A stretch of 64,000 nt of DNA from Nostoc sp. FACHB-152. Its GTDB lineage: Bacteria; Cyanobacteriota; Cyanobacteriia; Cyanobacteriales; Nostocaceae. Shown here piece after piece: positions 27,741 through 36,145 of the stretch; within the stretch, counting starts at the first letter, position 1; each line of letters begins with the position of its first letter. The notes under the pieces are model-generated. The model worked only from the letters and a program-made list of their open reading frames with translations, was not told the origin of the DNA and ran no database searches. A program made the translations under genes and the position numbers. The DNA lies in the NCBI RefSeq assembly GCF_014697475.1, contig NZ_JACJRV010000001.1, positions 62,001 through 126,000 on the forward strand, written 5' to 3'.

Positions 27741-27894
27741 GCAGATGATGGAGAAACAAGCCCGTGAAGCCTCTGAACAAGGACGCATGAGGGTAATCGT
27801 GCAAGACAATGGCCCAATATTAGCCGTAACGTACTCCTTCTCGCTGTGCGTTAAGCGTTGCTATAACGCACCCGACAAATTAAGCTTTACTTGA
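27739..27894 (+). pseudogene. Short coding remnant, possibly of a transposase
   Basis: An open frame of 51 codons begins within the right end of element B. The part MEKQAREASEQGRMRVIVQD, followed by NGPI, looks like natural protein and recalls the metal-binding core of IS630-type transposases, but the rest (AVTYSFSLCVKRC) runs into a palindrome. It is best read as a truncated remnant, and the family assignment is weak. Confidence 0.3.
27846..27871. repeat. Hairpin repeat GTGCGTTA...TAACGCAC
   Basis: An 8-bp perfect inverted repeat with a 10-nt loop lies 63 nt upstream of trmJ. It resembles the dispersed GCGTTA-type palindromes common in Nostoc genomes. No U-tract follows, so a terminator role is not supported. 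Confidence 0.5.
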
Positions 27895-27934
27895 TGAATC
27901 ATTTCTATGTACGATCGCAGACAGGAGGAAAAAA

Positions 27935-28675
27935 ATGGGATTAGCTGGGGTAAGAATTGTGTTAGTAGAACCAGCTGGCCCGATGAATGTAGGAGCGATC
28001 GCGAGGGTAATGAAAAATTTTGGTCTAACTAATTTAGTCTTAGTTAATCCTCAATGCGATCCCTTATCAGCAGACGCGATGAAAATGGCAGTTCATGCCA
28101 AAGATGTTTTAGAATCTGCCTCCTTAGTGGCAACACTACCTGAGGCGTTGCAAGGATGTATAAGAGCGATCGCCACAACTGCGCGTGTCCGCACTGGGGA
28201 AATTCCAATGGAAACTCCGCGTACAGCCCTTCCTTGGTTACTCGAAGAACCAGACAAACTCTCAGCATTGATTTTTGGAAGAGAAGACCGAGGATTAAGT
28301 AATGAAGAGTTAAATTATGCCCAGCGATTTGTTCGCATTCCGACCAGCGAGATTTACGCGTCTTTAAATTTGGCTAGTGCTGTAGGGATTTGCTGTTATG
28401 AACTAGCTCAACACGCAGAACTATCTCAACCGCAGACCGTGCAAGAATCAGAATTAGCACCTCTAGAGCTTGTAGAAGCATATTATCAACAATTAGAATC
28501 CCTACTATTTAATATTGGTTATATTTACCCCCATACGGCAGCTAGTCGCATGGAAAAATTTCGTCAACTATATAATCGCGCTCGGCTGACAACTAATGAA
28601 GTGGCACTGTTGCGCGGAATACTACGGCAAGCAGAGTGGGCATTGAATAATCGTGGTGATGAAAAAAACTTATGA
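27935..28675 (+). CDS. trmJ: tRNA/rRNA 2'-O-methyltransferase, TrmJ-type (SPOUT superfamily)
   Basis: This 246-residue SPOUT methyltransferase is likely to 2'-O-methylate position 32 of tRNAs. The N-terminal start VRIVLVEPAGPMNVGAIARV and the knot residues LIFGREDRGLSNEELNYAQR and IPTSEIYASLNLASAV are diagnostic of the TrmH/TrmJ group. The C-terminal extension (RLTTNEVALLRGILRQAEWA) is the dimerisation helix region typical of TrmJ. A strong ribosome binding site (AGGAGG) lies 5 nt before the ATG. Confidence 0.88.
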   Translation: MGLAGVRIVLVEPAGPMNVGAIARVMKNFGLTNLVLVNPQCDPLSADAMKMAVHAKDVLESASLVATLPEALQGCIRAIATTARVRTGEIPMETPRTALPWLLEEPDKLSALIFGREDRGLSNEELNYAQRFVRIPTSEIYASLNLASAVGICCYELAQHAELSQPQTVQESELAPLELVEAYYQQLESLLFNIGYIYPHTAASRMEKFRQLYNRARLTTNEVALLRGILRQAEWALNNRGDEKNL

Positions 28676-28999
28676 CACATTCGCTTAATATAGACGCAAT
28701 CTTCCCCCAAAATAGATAATATGGCTTAAACTAAACAAACAAATGCTACTGAGTAGCATTGGTTCATATCAACAAGAAGGGCGTAGAGAAGGTGTTGGAA
28801 GGGGCTTGTAACCCTTATCAACAATTGCCTTTAAGGGGAGGGCTTGTATCGATCCCGGTTGTTCGATGCTCTATATCCCCCACACCCTACACCCCACACC
28901 CCGCCCCAACGGGGCTTAGTCAGCATCAAAACTGCACAAAAAGTAAGTTTTGGGTCGGAAGTCTGCCAGAAAAATTTAAGTTAGTCACCAGGAGTAGCA
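28676..28999. repeat. Intergenic region with GGGTGTAGGG/CCCCAACGGGG-type repeat
   Basis: This 324-bp spacer carries, at about 28873-28920, CACACCCTACACCCCACACC followed by CCGCCCCAACGGGGCTT. The same repeat forms the 3' end of the degenerate receiver gene at 16590-16620. An 85-codon frame across it (28759-29016) shows no protein-like features and is not called. Confidence 0.5.
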
Positions 29000-30559
29000 G
29001 TGACAGAATCAAGTGACAAACTAAGAGATTTCTCGCGGCGACAACCCGTAAACCGCCGCCAGCGATCGCGTAAAGTTCAAAAAGTAGAACCTAAAAAAAC
29101 TAAGGCTCCCAATCGACAGCAGCGTGCTGTTGTCAAAGAAGCTACGCTGATACCTCATCCCGTGGCGGCTGGTGTACCAAGGCCAAGACCAGGGTTAGTG
29201 ATGCCAGCAGCAGTCAAACCCATCCCGAAAACCCCAAGAAATATTCCGCCTTCTCAGCCCAACACAGTCAAAGTCAAAACAGTGCGGGTACAAAAGCAGC
29301 CCCAGCCTAAAATAGCTAAAAGAGTATCCAAAAAGACGCGGTTAAAGCCAATGGCCAGAACCATGTTATATATCCTGCGGTTGCTGATTGTAGGTGTGGG
29401 CATGGGTGCGATCGTTGGTACAGTATTATCAGTTCTAGACCCAGCTAGTCGCATAAATTCCACTACTTCGGTGACATCTAACACTAATAATGCTGGCCAA
29501 GTTCAGCCACAAGCTACTCCTAATCCTACTGTTGCTACTTCGGGGTTATACCTGTCTCAAGAAATTACCTCCTTGAAAAATGCTGTGCAGGAATTAGCAA
29601 CAACCACCCCAGACATGACTCCTGGTGTTTTCTTAGTAGATTTAGATAATGGTGGTTACGTAGATTTAAATGCCTCGACTAGTTTTCCGGCCGCCAGCAC
29701 CATTAAAGTACCAATATTAGTAGCTTTTTTCCAAGACGTAGATGCTGGTAAAATCCGTCTGGATGAAATGCTCACCATGCAACAAGATATGGTAGCTGGT
29801 GGTTCCGGTAATTTCCAATTCAAACCTGTAGGTACTCAATACACAGCCTTAGAAGTGGCGACCAAAATGATTACAATCAGCGACAATACAGCCACAAATA
29901 TGCTGATTGCGCGATTGGGAGGTACAGAAACATTAAATCAACGTTTTCGCAGTTGGGGTTTGACAACTACAACAGTTAACAATAAACTGCCAGACTTACA
30001 AGGTACAAACGTCACCAGCCCGAAAGAATTAGGTAATTTGATGGCAATGGTGAATCAAGGTAATTTTGTGAGTATGCGATCGCGTGATTTAATGTTAGAT
30101 ATCATGCGTCGCACAGAAAGAGATAATCTATTACCATCTGGCTTAGGCGCAGGCGCACGGGCTTATCACAAAACAGGTGATATCGGCACAATGCTGGCAG
30201 ATACAGGTTTAGTGGATGTCCCTAATGGCAAACGCTACATCCTTTCGGTGATGGTAAAACGTCCCAATAATGACAACCGCGCCGAAAAATTGATCAGTTC
30301 AATTTCTCGCATTGTTTATCAAACTTTCAGTCAAAGTACAGCACCTACTAACACTAACACTCCTGTACCCCCGACAACTTATCCTTCCCCAACTATAACT
30401 GCACCCGTACCTAATACTACGACTGGGGCGATGCCGATGAGTGGCTACCAAACCCCAATGCTTAATCCTCCCGTACCCAACACTACAGGAAATAGCGTTT
30501 ACCCCAACATTTATCAGTCACCAACATTTGCTAACCCCCAATATTACCCATCAAGATAA
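29000..30559 (+). CDS. Membrane-anchored class A beta-lactamase-like serine hydrolase
   Basis: This 519-residue protein has a basic, Pro-rich cytoplasmic N-terminus (about 1-115), one membrane segment (about 117-145, YILRLLIVGVGMGAIVGTVL) and an extracytoplasmic serine hydrolase domain. The catalytic motifs are S-x-x-K (STIK, Ser233), SDN (294-296) and KTG (391-393). The tail (about 450-519) is rich in Pro and Thr. It may be a beta-lactamase or a peptidoglycan-modifying enzyme; the motifs do not decide. The start is GTG at 29000, with AGGAG 6 nt upstream. Confidence 0.87.
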   Translation: MTESSDKLRDFSRRQPVNRRQRSRKVQKVEPKKTKAPNRQQRAVVKEATLIPHPVAAGVPRPRPGLVMPAAVKPIPKTPRNIPPSQPNTVKVKTVRVQKQPQPKIAKRVSKKTRLKPMARTMLYILRLLIVGVGMGAIVGTVLSVLDPASRINSTTSVTSNTNNAGQVQPQATPNPTVATSGLYLSQEITSLKNAVQELATTTPDMTPGVFLVDLDNGGYVDLNASTSFPAASTIKVPILVAFFQDVDAGKIRLDEMLTMQQDMVAGGSGNFQFKPVGTQYTALEVATKMITISDNTATNMLIARLGGTETLNQRFRSWGLTTTTVNNKLPDLQGTNVTSPKELGNLMAMVNQGNFVSMRSRDLMLDIMRRTERDNLLPSGLGAGARAYHKTGDIGTMLADTGLVDVPNGKRYILSVMVKRPNNDNRAEKLISSISRIVYQTFSQSTAPTNTNTPVPPTTYPSPTITAPVPNTTTGAMPMSGYQTPMLNPPVPNTTGNSVYPNIYQSPTFANPQYYPSR

Positions 30560-30580
30560 TCCCTTAATTTCAGATTGCTC

Positions 30581-30946
30581 ATGACATCTACCACACCCTC
30601 AATTCAGTTTTTCTCTGGCATTTTTGAAGAACTCAGTAATGTCAGTTTGCGACGTGGAAAAGTTTCTGGTAAACGCATCGTTGCCTTGACTTTTAAGAAG
30701 TTACAAGCAATAGAAGGTTTTAATAGCTTTACAAAACAATCTCTCAATTCGATGCTTTTAACTGATGAAGAAGGTGAAATTAATGTCACTCCTTCTTCGA
30801 CTAAATTCATTTTTGGCGGCGATGAAGGCGATGAATTACAAGGTGTCGAGTGCCAATTTGAAGTTGAACAAGATGATCATTGGGAGCGAGTTATGCGCTT
30901 TCTCCACCGTTATGCTGAAGCTAATGGTATGGAGTATCAAGGTTGA
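30581..30946 (+). CDS. Photosystem II assembly protein Psb28 family (Psb28-2-like)
   Basis: This 121-residue soluble protein is of the Psb28 family, which binds PSII assembly intermediates at CP47 on the cytoplasmic side of the thylakoid. Family features are IQFFSGIFEE at the N-terminus, LLTDEEGEINVTPSSTKFIF in the middle and WERVMRFLHRYAEANGME at the C-terminus. The N-terminus differs from the usual Psb28-1 and suggests the Psb28-2 paralogue. ATG at 30581 is preferred over the TTG at 30575. The gene follows the serine hydrolase by 21 nt. Confidence 0.87.
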   Translation: MTSTTPSIQFFSGIFEELSNVSLRRGKVSGKRIVALTFKKLQAIEGFNSFTKQSLNSMLLTDEEGEINVTPSSTKFIFGGDEGDELQGVECQFEVEQDDHWERVMRFLHRYAEANGMEYQG

Positions 30947-31098
30947 GGAAAGTAGGAAAAAGGGGCTAGAGACTAGAGGCTAGGGATTAGTATTTTTCCT
31001 CAAAATGTTCAAATTTAATTCCCAAAATTTAATTACGTTAGCGCAGCGTTAGCGAGTTTTCGAGCGTCATTACGAATTACGAACTACAAATTAATCTT

Positions 31099-31620
31099 AT
31101 GCCTAAACTCAACATCAAACAGAAAAACTGGTTACTGTCTGCCCATGTTGCTTCTGGTAGTATTTGGTTTGGCGCGGCTTTGTGCATGGTAGCGATCGCA
31201 TTCAAAAATGCTCATACTACTAACGGTGATGAACTGTATGCGATTAATGCAACTTTAAAACTGCTGGATGATTTTGTCGTGATTCCCTCGGCAAACCTAT
31301 CTTTACTCACCGGGGGTTTGCTTTGTTGGCTGACTATTTGGGGATTTTTTAAACATTATTGGGTAATCGTCAAATGGGTAGCTACAGTCACTTTAATTGC
31401 TGTAGGAACTGCTTGGTTAGGGCCGTGGGTAAATGCAGCTACCAGTATTTCGGATATCGAGCGATCGCAAGCGTTAAGCAATCCCCTATACACCTTTGAT
31501 ATCAAAGGAGCTTTAATCGGAGGTGCAATTCAAACTTTCTGTATACTTGGTATTATTGCGATTTCCGTACTCAAGCCTTGGGGTAGAAGAGTAGTTAAAA
31601 CAGAAGAACCATCTACTTGA
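31099..31620 (+). CDS. Four-helix integral membrane protein (DUF2269-like)
   Basis: This 173-residue protein has about four predicted membrane helices (LLSAHVASGSIWFGAALCMV, IPSANLSLLTGGLLCWLTIW, WVIVKWVATVTLIAVGTAWL and the segment starting GALIGGAIQTFCILG). The N-terminal His in SAHVASGSIWFG is in the position conserved in DUF2269-like proteins. The function is unknown. It follows the Psb28 gene after a 152-bp spacer filled with dispersed repeats. Confidence 0.65.
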   Translation: MPKLNIKQKNWLLSAHVASGSIWFGAALCMVAIAFKNAHTTNGDELYAINATLKLLDDFVVIPSANLSLLTGGLLCWLTIWGFFKHYWVIVKWVATVTLIAVGTAWLGPWVNAATSISDIERSQALSNPLYTFDIKGALIGGAIQTFCILGIIAISVLKPWGRRVVKTEEPST

Positions 31621-31682
31621 TAAATATATAAGATTGCTAGTAAACAAAGTAAAAATTGTTACTCTGTCCCCTGCTTTAACCA

Positions 31683-31850
31683 TCAAGGTGCAGCTAAAAA
31701 ACCATCACTCAAACCAGTATCACGCAACCTCTGCGCGCCGATATTGCGTCTGAGTACAGATAACCCGGCTAAGTGTGCCTGTAAGCCTGCGGTACTAGCA
31801 CAGCAGTCAGTGAGTACAATTGGCTCAATCCCGATATCAATTTTTAAGAA
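31683..31850 (-). pseudogene. C-terminal remnant of an isochorismatase-like cysteine hydrolase
   Basis: The minus strand encodes IGIEPIVLTDCCASTAGLQA, followed by HLAGLSVLRRNIGAQRL and a stop at 31683, which looks like the C-terminal third of an isochorismatase-family hydrolase. An in-frame stop lies just upstream (near 31852), and no N-terminal part or start codon is present. It is a decayed fragment. Confidence 0.5.
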
Positions 31851-31900
31851 TTATGAAGTCAGGCGATCGCTTGTTGACAATTAGAAGAATAATGTAGAAC

Positions 31901-31937
31901 TCCTCATACTCTCCGCGCCTTTGCGCCTCTGCGTGAG
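31901..31937. repeat. Dispersed CTCCGCGC/TCTGCGT repeat, copy 2
   Basis: The core CTCCGCGCCTTTGCGCCTCT is related to the repeats at 9711-9757 and 42432-42480. It lies between the dead hydrolase fragment and the pentapeptide gene. Confidence 0.45.
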
Positions 31938-31970
31938 AAGATTAATTCCGCATTTATGCAATGCCGAATA

Positions 31971-32666
31971 TTATTGGTTTGCAAAAGCTAAATCACCTTC
32001 AATTAACTTTGCACCTGTCAAATTAGCCCCTTTTAAATTGCAAGAGTCAAACCTTGCGCCTCTAAGGTCTACTAAAGCTAAATTTGCGCCTGTTAAATCT
32101 GCATTAGTCAGATTAGCTTCACTTAAATTTGCCCTAGTTAAATTAGCCCCTCTCAGGTCAGCTTGTTCTAGATTTACTTTAGTTAGATTTGCTCTTAATA
32201 ACTCTGCATTTTTCAAATTTGCTTGGCTTAAATTAGCTTCACTAAAGTCAGTCGCTGTTAAATTAGCTTGAGTTAAGTCAGCTTGAGTTAAGTCAGCCAT
32301 ATTCAATTGTGCATAACTTAAATTAATTTGACTCAGCTTCATTGATGCCAGCACTGCACATCTCAAGTTAGCATTAACAAAATTTCTGTCTTTAAGCGCA
32401 TAACGGCGCAAAAGTTCATCAGTTGTTAATCTTACTAAAACAGCTTTTGCATCACCAGGAAAGCACCATGTAGATGATAGTAGTTTCGCAGCAGTGTCAA
32501 CAGCAATCTCATCAAAGTTATCTACTAATACGCTATTACAACCATCCCATTGACCATTAATTATCAAAGAGATTTCCTCAGCAGATGTAATTGAGTCAAA
32601 TAGTAAAACAAATTCTCGCTTACGATTAAACCAGCTATTCAAATCAAGTAATTTAAAAATTTTCAT
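31971..32666 (-). CDS. Pentapeptide repeat protein
   Basis: This 231-residue protein has a C-terminal half (about 95-228) made of A(D/N)Lxx pentapeptides, such as ADLTQADLTQANLTATDFSE, that would fold into a right-handed quadrilateral beta helix. The N-terminal 90 residues are a globular region without repeats. No signal peptide is evident, so it is probably cytosolic. The function of most cyanobacterial members is unknown. A purine-poor leader gives no clear ribosome binding site. Confidence 0.9.
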   Translation of the reverse strand: MKIFKLLDLNSWFNRKREFVLLFDSITSAEEISLIINGQWDGCNSVLVDNFDEIAVDTAAKLLSSTWCFPGDAKAVLVRLTTDELLRRYALKDRNFVNANLRCAVLASMKLSQINLSYAQLNMADLTQADLTQANLTATDFSEANLSQANLKNAELLRANLTKVNLEQADLRGANLTRANLSEANLTNADLTGANLALVDLRGARFDSCNLKGANLTGAKLIEGDLAFANQ

Positions 32667-32701
32667 TTACAGCACAGTTAATGTAATAGTACTATTTTAA
32701 T

Positions 32702-32743
32702 AAAAAAAATAAGATACCCGACCTCTTCCAGAAGTCAGGTATC
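32702..32743 (-). terminator. Rho-independent terminator downstream of the flavin reductase gene
   Basis: On the minus strand a long hairpin (GATACCTGACTTCT ... AGAGGTCGGGTATC, loop GGA) at 32743-32713 is followed by TTATTTTTTTT. It lies 51 nt after the stop of the flavin reductase gene and would end that transcript. Confidence 0.85.
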
Positions 32744-32794
32744 TGAGCATATCTATTTTCATAAATTAAATAGAATTGCTATATCTGCTAAATT

Positions 32795-33376
32795 TTACGA
32801 ATTGAGTTTAAATAATATATTTGCTAAACTCTCACCCAATTTTTCAATCGATTGTTGTTGTTTTGGCTCTTTCAATGTGCCATCATCATTAAAGGCTGCG
32901 TAGGCGTTAGGTACTGCCACCTGATCAGGTAGAACCAAAACCTTAATATTTCCTAAAATAGACCGTAGATGCACCAAGCCACGTAATCCACCTAATCCAC
33001 CTGGTGAAGCACTCATAATTACCGCCGCTTTGCCAGCAAAAGCCGCTAATGGAGGCTCATCAGGTGCAGGACGAGATACCCAGTCAATAGCATTTTTCAA
33101 CACTGCTGTCAGTGAACTATTGTATTCCGGCGAGGCAATTAATAGCCCTTGGTGAGAAATGAACAGGTTTTTCAACGTTTGAGCGTTGGCAGGCATACCT
33201 TCTTGAGCTTCCAAATCCTCATCAAACAGAGGTAACGGTAAATCGCGGAGATCAATATAAGTTACTTCTGCACCTGCTGCTTGAGCGCCAGCCGCCGCAA
33301 TTTTCACGAGTTTTTTATTGTAAGAGTCAGTACGCGTGCTTCCTGCAAAGGCCAGTATTTTCGGTGTATCTGCCAT
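32795..33376 (-). CDS. NADPH-dependent FMN reductase family protein
   Basis: This 193-residue flavodoxin-fold protein binds FMN through GSTRTDSYNKKLVK near the N-terminus and SPEYNSSLTAVLKNAIDWVS in the middle, both typical of the NADPH-dependent FMN reductase/chromate-quinone reductase family. SASPGGLGGLRGLVHLRSIL is a further family region. The substrate could be a quinone, chromate or FMN. It is monocistronic: a terminator follows, and a 99-bp spacer separates it from the ABC exporter. Confidence 0.92.
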   Translation of the reverse strand: MADTPKILAFAGSTRTDSYNKKLVKIAAAGAQAAGAEVTYIDLRDLPLPLFDEDLEAQEGMPANAQTLKNLFISHQGLLIASPEYNSSLTAVLKNAIDWVSRPAPDEPPLAAFAGKAAVIMSASPGGLGGLRGLVHLRSILGNIKVLVLPDQVAVPNAYAAFNDDGTLKEPKQQQSIEKLGESLANILFKLNS

Positions 33377-33475
33377 AAGTACAGGTCATTCTTGATTGGA
33401 TAGATAGCAACTGCATTATCTAATTAGAGCATCTAACTCTTGACTACCTTTAGTGTTTCTTTATAATTCGTTGAG

Positions 33476-36145
33476 TTAAACATTAGCCTGCTGACGCTGA
33501 TAAAGAGACCAATACAAACCTTGAAGTTGTAAAAGCTGAGAATGAGTACCACGTTCAGCAATTACACCCTGTTGCATCACCAAAATCAAATCTGCACGCT
33601 TGAGGGGAGAAAAACGGTGAGCAATTAAAAACACTGTGCGATTTGTCGAAACTCGTTGCAAATTCTGCAACACTTGCTGTTCTGTCTCACTATCTAACGC
33701 ACTTGTCGCCTCATCTAAAATCAAAATCGGTGCATCAGACAAAAACAATCGCGCCAAAGCAATGCGTTGTCGTTGTCCCCCTGACAAAGCCGTACCCCGC
33801 TCCCCGACATTTGTCTCATAACCATATGGCAACTGACTGATAAAATCATGTGCCACCGCTAACCGCGCCGCCTCTACTACCTGTTCAGCCGTAATATTCG
33901 GATTTCCTAGCGTAATATTCTCCAAAATCGAGCCATTAAACAGGAAGTCTTCTTGCAAGACCACCGCAATTTGTTGACGCAACGAAGCTAAATCAGCACT
34001 CTTGATATCAAAACCATCAATTAAAATCCGTCCCGACTCAATTTGATACAACCGTTGCAACAACTTCGATAGCGTACTTTTGCCAGAACCACTACGTCCA
34101 ACTATCCCTACAAATTGTCCTGGTTGCACATCAAAAGATATCCCCCGCAAAACCGGTTCAGTATGCGCTTGGTAGCGGAAAAACACCTGCTCAAAAGTTA
34201 CCTGTCCCTTGAGTGGCGGTAGTACTAACCCCGTTCCGGCTTCCGCTTCTGGAGCGGTATTGAGAATATCACCAATTCGGTCTACCGACAGCAACACCTG
34301 TTGCAAGTTCTGCCACAACTGCACCAAACGCAACAGTGGTTCAGTCACCCGCCCAGATAACATCTGAAACGCTACCAACTGTCCAATTGTCAGTTGTTGT
34401 TCAATGACGAACTTCGCCCCCACCCACAAAATTAGTAAGGTTGAGAAATTCGTTAAAAAGTCGCCAATATTACTACTAATATTTGATGTCGTAGAAGCCT
34501 TAAACCCTGTGCGAATAAACCGCGCAAATAAACCTTCCCAACGTTCTCTTGCTACTGGTTCAGCTGCATGGGCTTTTACAGAATGAATTCCGGTAATTGT
34601 CTCCACCAAAAACGATTGACTATCTGCATTCCGGTTAAAAGTTTCATTCAGCCAGTTGCGTAAAATTGGTGTAGCGACAATCGTTAAAGTGGCAAACAAG
34701 GGCAATACAGCCAACGCCACAAAAGTTAAGGGAATATTGTAATAAAACATCAATGCCAAGTAAACCACGGCAAAGATGCTATCGAGAATCACAGTTAATG
34801 CTGTACCTGTGAGAAAGGAGCGAATTTGTTCTAGTTCTTGGACACGTGCTACCGTATCACCCACACGCCGAGATTCAAAATAAGCTAAGGGCAAGCGCAT
34901 TAAATGGCGAAATAGCTGTGCCGATAAACTTAAATCTAAGCGTCTGGCTGTGTGGGTAAAGATAAACAAACGCAAGGTTCCCAACACCGCCTCAAAGCAG
35001 GCTATTAATAATAAAGCTATTGCCATGACATCTAAGGTGGGCAAACTTTCTTGCACCATCACCTTATCGATGACGACTTGCGTAATTAGAGGTGCGCCTA
35101 AACCCAACAGTTGTAATGTTAGAGAGGCAAGCAATACTTCGCCTAATAATTTTTTGTATTTCCAAACGGCGGGGATGAACCAACTGAGGTTGAATTGTTC
35201 TTGTTGAGATATTAGTTCTACTTGCCAGAGTTGCCCATCCCAGGCGGCTTCTACGATTGATTGTGGTAGGCTTTCACAAGTTGCTTGGGAATGATGGGGG
35301 TTGGCAATGATCAGGCGCGAACCTTTGAGGGCATAAGCGACTACCCAAGTCGGTTCTGGTTGGGTTTCGCTTTGCCATAACATTAAGGCGGGGAATGAAA
35401 GTTTTGCTAGTTCTGGCCAAGTTACTTGCAGCCTGCGTAAAACAAATCCCAGTTTTTCGGCGGCTTCGACAATTTGTTTCGGGTTTTGTCCCCGCAGTTG
35501 TCTTTGTACCCATTCCAGCTGCACGGGGTGTTCTAGGTATTGGGAAACCATTGCTAGGCAAGCACTAGCACTGTTGCTGTGGGCAATGAAAGGATAGTTG
35601 AATGTCTCTGGGGTGCGGTTGAGGATTTCTTGTAGGCTGGGCTGTGGGCTTTTAATCTGGATGGTTGCTGGTGGGAGGGGTAGCTGTGATTGAGTTGTTG
35701 GGGGTGTGGATGGATTTTCTGATGTTGTGCCACTGAAGAATTGTTCAATTTCTGGGGTGGTAATTTCTGTCCATAGGGTGCTGTCCCAACGTGCAACGAT
35801 GACTTGTTTGCTGGCGGCTACAGCTTTGTAGTCTACTGGGATTTTTTTGAGGTCGCCAAACCAGTCTCCTGTTTGCAGGGTGGCTAGGGCAAGGCTATCA
35901 ATTTCTTGTCTGAGTCTGACTTTGCCGGTGATGATGTAGTATTGGTAGCCCGGTGTTTGCGTTGACCAGATTCTTTCTCCTAGTTGGTAGGTTTGGATGC
36001 TTTGTTGCTGTTGGATTTTGGCTAGTTGTTCGCTACTGAGCCAGCAAAAAGGTGCTTGATGCCACGGTATTTGACCAGGATCTGGATGTTGTGTGTTTTC
36101 GTTTACAGCTTGACTGTCAGTTTTTGAATTTTCTCGGCTAGCCAT
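33476..36145 (-). CDS. Type I secretion ABC exporter with cNMP-like and inactive C39-like domains
   Basis: This 889-residue exporter half-transporter has four parts: a cyclic-nucleotide-binding-like domain (about 45-140, GERIWSTQTPGYQYYIITGK), a C39 peptidase-like domain (about 185-310), a membrane domain (about 330-610) and an ABC ATPase (about 645-885, GRSGSGKST, LSGGQRQRIALAR, LILDEATSAL). The C39 catalytic residues are all replaced: Cys by Ser192 (NSASACL), His by Thr266 (TWVV), Asp by Asn282 (ANP). It is thus likely a HlyB-type exporter that recognises but does not cleave its substrate. It starts 43 nt inside the parvulin gene. No HlyD or TolC gene is adjacent. Confidence 0.92.
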   Translation of the reverse strand: MASRENSKTDSQAVNENTQHPDPGQIPWHQAPFCWLSSEQLAKIQQQQSIQTYQLGERIWSTQTPGYQYYIITGKVRLRQEIDSLALATLQTGDWFGDLKKIPVDYKAVAASKQVIVARWDSTLWTEITTPEIEQFFSGTTSENPSTPPTTQSQLPLPPATIQIKSPQPSLQEILNRTPETFNYPFIAHSNSASACLAMVSQYLEHPVQLEWVQRQLRGQNPKQIVEAAEKLGFVLRRLQVTWPELAKLSFPALMLWQSETQPEPTWVVAYALKGSRLIIANPHHSQATCESLPQSIVEAAWDGQLWQVELISQQEQFNLSWFIPAVWKYKKLLGEVLLASLTLQLLGLGAPLITQVVIDKVMVQESLPTLDVMAIALLLIACFEAVLGTLRLFIFTHTARRLDLSLSAQLFRHLMRLPLAYFESRRVGDTVARVQELEQIRSFLTGTALTVILDSIFAVVYLALMFYYNIPLTFVALAVLPLFATLTIVATPILRNWLNETFNRNADSQSFLVETITGIHSVKAHAAEPVARERWEGLFARFIRTGFKASTTSNISSNIGDFLTNFSTLLILWVGAKFVIEQQLTIGQLVAFQMLSGRVTEPLLRLVQLWQNLQQVLLSVDRIGDILNTAPEAEAGTGLVLPPLKGQVTFEQVFFRYQAHTEPVLRGISFDVQPGQFVGIVGRSGSGKSTLSKLLQRLYQIESGRILIDGFDIKSADLASLRQQIAVVLQEDFLFNGSILENITLGNPNITAEQVVEAARLAVAHDFISQLPYGYETNVGERGTALSGGQRQRIALARLFLSDAPILILDEATSALDSETEQQVLQNLQRVSTNRTVFLIAHRFSPLKRADLILVMQQGVIAERGTHSQLLQLQGLYWSLYQRQQANV

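Noticed and set aside
28759-29016. 85-codon plus-strand ORF upstream of the serine hydrolase
   Set aside because: It runs through dispersed repeats, has no protein-like pattern and overlaps the GTG start of the real gene.
31921-32271. 116-codon plus-strand ORF opposite the pentapeptide gene
   Set aside because: A mirror of the pentapeptide repeats; the repeat period creates an artificial open frame.
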